A stretch of 64,000 nt of DNA from Adineta ricciae. Its lineage: Eukaryota; Rotifera; Eurotatoria; Adinetida; Adinetidae. The stretch covers positions 248,001 through 312,000 of the forward strand of contig CAJNOJ010000046.1 of assembly GCA_905250025.1 (NCBI GenBank). Reading direction: 5' to 3'. Below, piece by piece: positions 60,101-64,000 of the stretch (positions are counted from its first letter, which is position 1; the number at the start of each line of letters is the position of its first letter). Under the pieces are notes generated by a model. That model was given only the letters and a program-made list of their open reading frames with translations. It did no database searches and was not told the origin of the DNA. Made by a program: the position numbers and the translations under genes.

Positions 60101-61507
60101 GTAAATTCAAACTTGGCGTCAGCATCTATCCAAAAGTGGCCGCAATTCAACCATTTCACGCGGAAAAAATCACCGGCATGCTATTAGAAGGTTTACCTAC
60201 ACCACAATTGCAACGTATTATTAACATTGAAGAAGATCTTCGAGTCAAAGTTGAAGAAGCAATGAATATTTTAACATCACATAGCACACGTGATACCCAA
60301 CAAAATGATTCACTTGCAACAACAATAGCAATCAATGAACGATTGTTAGCAAATAAGAATGCTCTTTTCGAAAAGCAACCCAATGAGTTTACACCACTTT
60401 TCTGGCAACCAGATAAAAAAGGTGTTTATGCACCGCGACCAGGAAAATACACGCCCGAACGTTTAACAGCTTATCGAAATGTCGGTCGATTGATTGGCCT
60501 ATGTTTGTTACAAAATGAACTCTTTCCACTACCATTATGTCGCCATGTTATTAAATATATTTTGAATCGTCCTATACGTTGGCATGATCTGGCATTTTTC
60601 GATTCCACTATGTATGAAAATCTTCGTCGAACTGCATTTGATGCAGAGAAGAACGGTGCACAATATGTTAATGATCTTCATCTGACATTTTCAATGACTG
60701 TGACCGAGAAAGAGGTTTGTTGTCTAGAAATCATACATGATATATGAAGCTATTCTTTTGGTGTTTAGGGAGGCGAAACATATGACCTTGTTTCTGACGG
60801 TTCATCAAAAGATGTGACATATTCGAATCTTTATGAATTCATTAAACGCTACGCTGAATTTCGAATGATCAGTCTTGTAGAACAATCGCTTCAGGTAACT
60901 AATCATCAGCTAACATTTTTTAAAAAACTTTTCTCTCCTACAATCAATTCTAGCATTTACGTCTGGGTGTTTTTGATGTGTTACCATCGGCATCTCTTGA
61001 ATATCTAACTCCAGAAGATTTCCGATTACTATTAAATGGTACTGGAAATATAAATGTAACAACACTCATGACATACACAACATTCAATGATGAAAGTGGT
61101 AAGTACAGAGAGGATGCTCACCGAATCGTTGATTTCTACTGCGTTTTTCTATCATTTAGGCGAGACTAGTGATCGTATTAATCAATTCAAGAAATGGTTT
61201 TGGTCAGTGTTGGAAAAGTTCAATGCTGTCGAAAGACAAGATCTAGTAAGAATGACAAGTGATGTTTGCTCGAAATGCTTGTTTTCTTTTTCAGGTTTAT
61301 TTTTGGACAGGTAGTCCAGCTTTACCCGCGTCGGAAGCTGGCTTTCAACCTCAACCTTCAGTCACCATACGTCCTGCTGATGATCAACATTTACCAACGG
61401 CAAATACATGTATCAGTCGTCTATATGTTCCATTATATTCATCAAAAAATATCTTAAAATTAAAACTTCAATATGCGATCAAAACCAAAATGTTCGGTTT
61501 TGTATGA
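51195..61507 (+). CDS. UBR5: UBR5 (EDD/hyperplastic discs) HECT E3 ubiquitin ligase
   Basis: Giant ubiquitin ligase of the N-degron and chromatin pathways. Twenty-two exons: 51195-51259, 51311-51437, 51497-51907, 51955-52014, 52073-52157, 52208-52354, 52418-54039, 54087-54201, 54255-55069, 55120-56233, 56292-57782, 57839-58179, 58239-58470, 58522-59103, 59158-59233, 59283-59508, 59568-59759, 59812-60714, 60769-60894, 60954-61098, 61160-61245, 61295-61507; frame closes at 3057 aa (human 2799). Domains: UBA ([20 protein letters not shown], about 205-240), RCC1-like propeller segments, UBR box ([19 protein letters not shown] to [10 protein letters not shown], about 1335-1405), MLLE/PABC ([12 protein letters not shown], about 2665-2715) and HECT. 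Catalytic Cys in [16 protein letters not shown] (about residue 3026); ends MFGFV. Extra length comes mainly from Gln, Ser, Ala and acidic runs in exons 7 and 11. Confidence 0.97.
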
Positions 61508-61948
61508 ATGCAACAACCTGATTGACAGTATTTTCTGTTTGTTCGCATGTGTGTCTTGTTTCTATTTATTATTATCCGTATGTGTGTTCTATTGATTGTA
61601 AAAAAAGCCACGAAAACGAGAAAAAGAAAACAATGAACATACATACATATGACATGTGATCTTCATTTCTCTTTTTTTTTCTTATAAAGTTGTTTGTTTC
61701 GGTCTATAGATTGAATATATAATGGGCTTGGATTTTTTGAAAAACAAAACATGATTTCTTAGTTACCCGTTTTGCATTCCTATATTTAAATTGTATAATA
61801 TGGCATTAGTAGTCAGATAGATCAAATTCTTAGCAGATCAAAGCTGTTGGCAGACGAAAAAAGCATTTACTGAATGATTATATAATACTACAGATATAAT
61901 AATAATAATAATTACAAACAAACAAAGAACACCACTAGATCTTTCTAG
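61508..61948. other. Intergenic between convergent genes
   Basis: 3' flanks of UBR5 (plus) and the nuclear receptor (minus). AT-rich, with an ATA/ATT repeat near 61895-61912. No gene seen. Confidence 0.6.
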
Positions 61949-63562
61949 CTAGGGTATGTGCAATAAGGATTTCATGATAGGTAGAATTTCATTTGTCTCA
62001 TTTGGTCCTAATAATTTCCGTGCGTTATTTCGAATTTGCCCTTCGACTCTTTGCCAAACTTGAAAATGAACGATTAAATCATTGAACATTCGAATAGACT
62101 TTTCGGTGCCATGAGTTGTCTCCATATATTTCCATAGTAGTTCTGTGTAGTAGTTCTGGGCACGAAAAACAGCCATGCCATCGTTGAGAACGGGTTCATC
62201 AGTGCCAGTATACATACAGAAACCTTTCGTTAACAGCAAAACAATCAGTGTTAGTTGAATTATACGTTGGTCGCATTGTGCAATTTGTAAAAATGTAGTG
62301 AAGATCTTCTTGACTTGAAGAAAGACTTCCGTACCGTGCATCCTGTGAAAAGCTTTTGGGTCTAGAGGTACATCGGAATCTGCTTCGAGGATTTGACGTG
62401 TTTCTACATTGAACGACAACGAACTGTTGAGTAGAATTAATGGCATGAGATTGTATTTGATCAAAGTCACTTTATCATCGACATTCAGTTCATTAAACTC
62501 CGGTATTTGTCGAAAGAATGTTAAAAGACGCATTGCTGGTACTGAACGAGAGTTTAACTGTTGTAAAAATGTCGTCGCATGTTCGGACGGATTCCATGGC
62601 AGACCGTCGCGAGCAGCTAAATTTAAGAGAAAACAGAGAAAGTATCGTTCTATTTTTGTCCAACATAAAAGCTACGTATTTACCAAGTTCGATGCGCTTC
62701 TCGTACGAATTTTGTATGGTTTCGACGCGTTGTAAATCTTCTATAGTCATCAACATGTTTGGCGTTTGTGGTAACAGATCGCTGAAATCAGTGAGACGAT
62801 TGAGATTTATATTCTCTAATGTAGGTAACTCAAGATCAGAATGAATCGATAATATCGAGGGAGATTTGTCCTCAATAATGAGAGGACTCTGTTCTGGCGA
62901 TGAACGCTTTTCTTCCATTTTACGACGCTTCACAACTTTTTCCTCTGCCTAAACAAACAAGTAAGCGTCACATTCAATGCCCGTGTCATTATTACCATTA
63001 ATAAACGATCGCGTTTCATGCCATTGCTGAGACACTTTGCTAAACGACATGCTGAACAACGTCGTCGTGTTTCCAGTGTAATTTCACATCCACCTTGACG
63101 ACGACAGTGAAATGTTTTCTATGAAAAAATACTAAATTATATATCAGATAAATCAGAAAGACTTACGAGACTTTTCAGTGCATTACGGCGAAAAAATGCT
63201 TTGCAACTTTCACATGTAATTGCATCAAAATTGTATCCGAGCGCTGAAGCACCACAGACAACGCAAGTCAATGTGCCTTGTTTTGTCTTCTTCTGCGTCG
63301 ATGGTTGTGCCTCAGTCCTAACCTGTACATATCAAAGTCGCTCGAATTCGATATAAATGAGAAAAGCTATCTTTTTTCATACCACTGAATAAGAAGATTC
63401 TGCGTCTTCGCTGAAAAGGTCCTTGGATTCAATGATGATCGATTGGATTAATGCTGGATTATTACTGTTTTGGATTTGTTCAATAATACTTTCATCACCA
63501 GTAATGATCATGATTCGACGCTTCTTAGAAGAGTTATCCGACGGTAAGATTTCTGCCGACAT
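61949..63562 (-). CDS. Nuclear hormone receptor, ESCKA P-box (DHR96/DAF-12 type)
   Basis: Ligand-regulated transcription factor. Five exons (minus): 63383-63562, 63167-63322, 62996-63118, 62684-62948, 61949-62616; 463 aa. Seen: a polar amino end; a complete two-finger DNA-binding domain ([70 protein letters not shown]); a hinge rich in Lys, Ser and Pro; and a ligand-binding domain ([36 protein letters not shown]). The P-box ESCKA is that of the DHR96/NR1J and DAF-12/VDR-like receptors, which sense sterols, lipids or xenobiotics; ligand unknown here. A classical AF-2 helix at the very end is not obvious. The ATG at 63562 is preceded by an acceptor-like GTTTTTAG (63580-63587). Confidence 0.92.
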
Positions 63563-63589
63563 TTTGAACGAATGGTTATCTAAAAACAT

Positions 63590-64000
63590 ACGAACGACAA
63601 GATTTGTTTACTTACAATGCAATCGAAGTAAACTGCTCATCTGTATGGAAATGAAATGTGCTCCTATAAACTTGACAATGAATGGAAAACTAAAAATATT
63701 ATTGAATTGTCGAAGGTGAGGGAAAACTTAAATTCATGTAAATTTACTAACTGGTTAACGATAATATTCATGATGCAGATAAGACATTCGTTTGTTTATT
63801 CATGTATGTTCGTACTGACGAATCGCTTACATTCTTTTTTTTCATTCGTGCAGTGTTATGTCACTATATGAGGCGCTCATTTACTTACACTTGACCAGGT
63901 AAAAACGATCAAGATTGTTTCTCAAATGACAACATCGATTGCTGGCTAATATAGTAGAAATAAAAGTTTGTCTTACTCGATCGTAGGTGTAAGTTTTTAT
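63590..64000. other. Window end, no gene recognised
   Basis: 5' flank of the nuclear receptor. Short open frames on both strands lack support; a 5' UTR exon of the receptor could lie here or beyond the window. Confidence 0.5.

Noticed and set aside
1-64000. Transposons, telomeric repeats, tRNA, rRNA or CRISPR arrays
   Set aside because: None recognised by reading. No reverse transcriptase or transposase motif and no terminal repeats were seen; a tRNA scan could not be run, so absence is not proven.

Overview
This is nuclear DNA of an animal, most likely a bdelloid rotifer. It is AT-rich, nearly every gene is split by GT-AG introns of about 45-65 bp, and it mixes conserved metazoan genes (UBR5, RTF1, OTUB1, ATG4, ZBBX, CNBD2, a MIEAP/SPATA18 homologue) with families that are large in bdelloids (F-box proteins, ADP-ribosyltransferase-TPR proteins, secreted and membrane proteins of no known family). 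The assignment rests on gene style only; no ribosomal or mitochondrial marker is present. Exon boundaries were worked out by hand from reading frame, splice sites and remembered family motifs. They may be off by a base or two, but the phases close for every multi-exon model given as complete.

Layout. 1-7500: a 5'-incomplete copper amine oxidase next to an ambiguous base, ATG4, an F-box protein (all +), then a peptidoglycan recognition protein (-). 8100-15000: a membrane glycosyltransferase (+), an orphan gene, a GAREM-like CABIT protein and an ADP-ribosyltransferase-like TPR protein (all -). 15800-23550: a large MIEAP/SPATA18 gene (-) with several alternative 5' exons and a small four-helix membrane ORF nested in one intron on the other strand. 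24980-29060: a type I membrane protein (+) and a polyQ orphan (-). 30400-39080: CNBD2, ZBBX, a VWFC membrane protein and OTUB1 (all -). 40550-61510: a secreted protein, an aquaporin, RTF1 with an intronless glycosyltransferase gene inside an intron, and the giant E3 ligase UBR5 (all +). 61950-63560: a nuclear receptor with an ESCKA P-box (-).

No operon-like functional cluster is obvious. CNBD2 and ZBBX, both linked to cilia or sperm in other animals, are neighbours. ATG4 and MIEAP both belong to autophagy or mitochondrial quality control but lie 11 kb apart. RTF1 and UBR5 are 212 bp apart, and ATG4 and the F-box gene 204 bp apart, on the same strand. In both pairs the downstream start codon sits just after a splice-acceptor-like sequence, which fits the spliced-leader trans-splicing known in bdelloids.

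The two observations most worth testing are the alternative first-exon arrangement of the MIEAP gene (at least five candidate 5' exons or exon groups, all ending in the same phase) and the same-strand gene nested in RTF1. No transposon, tRNA, rRNA, telomeric repeat or CRISPR array was recognised.
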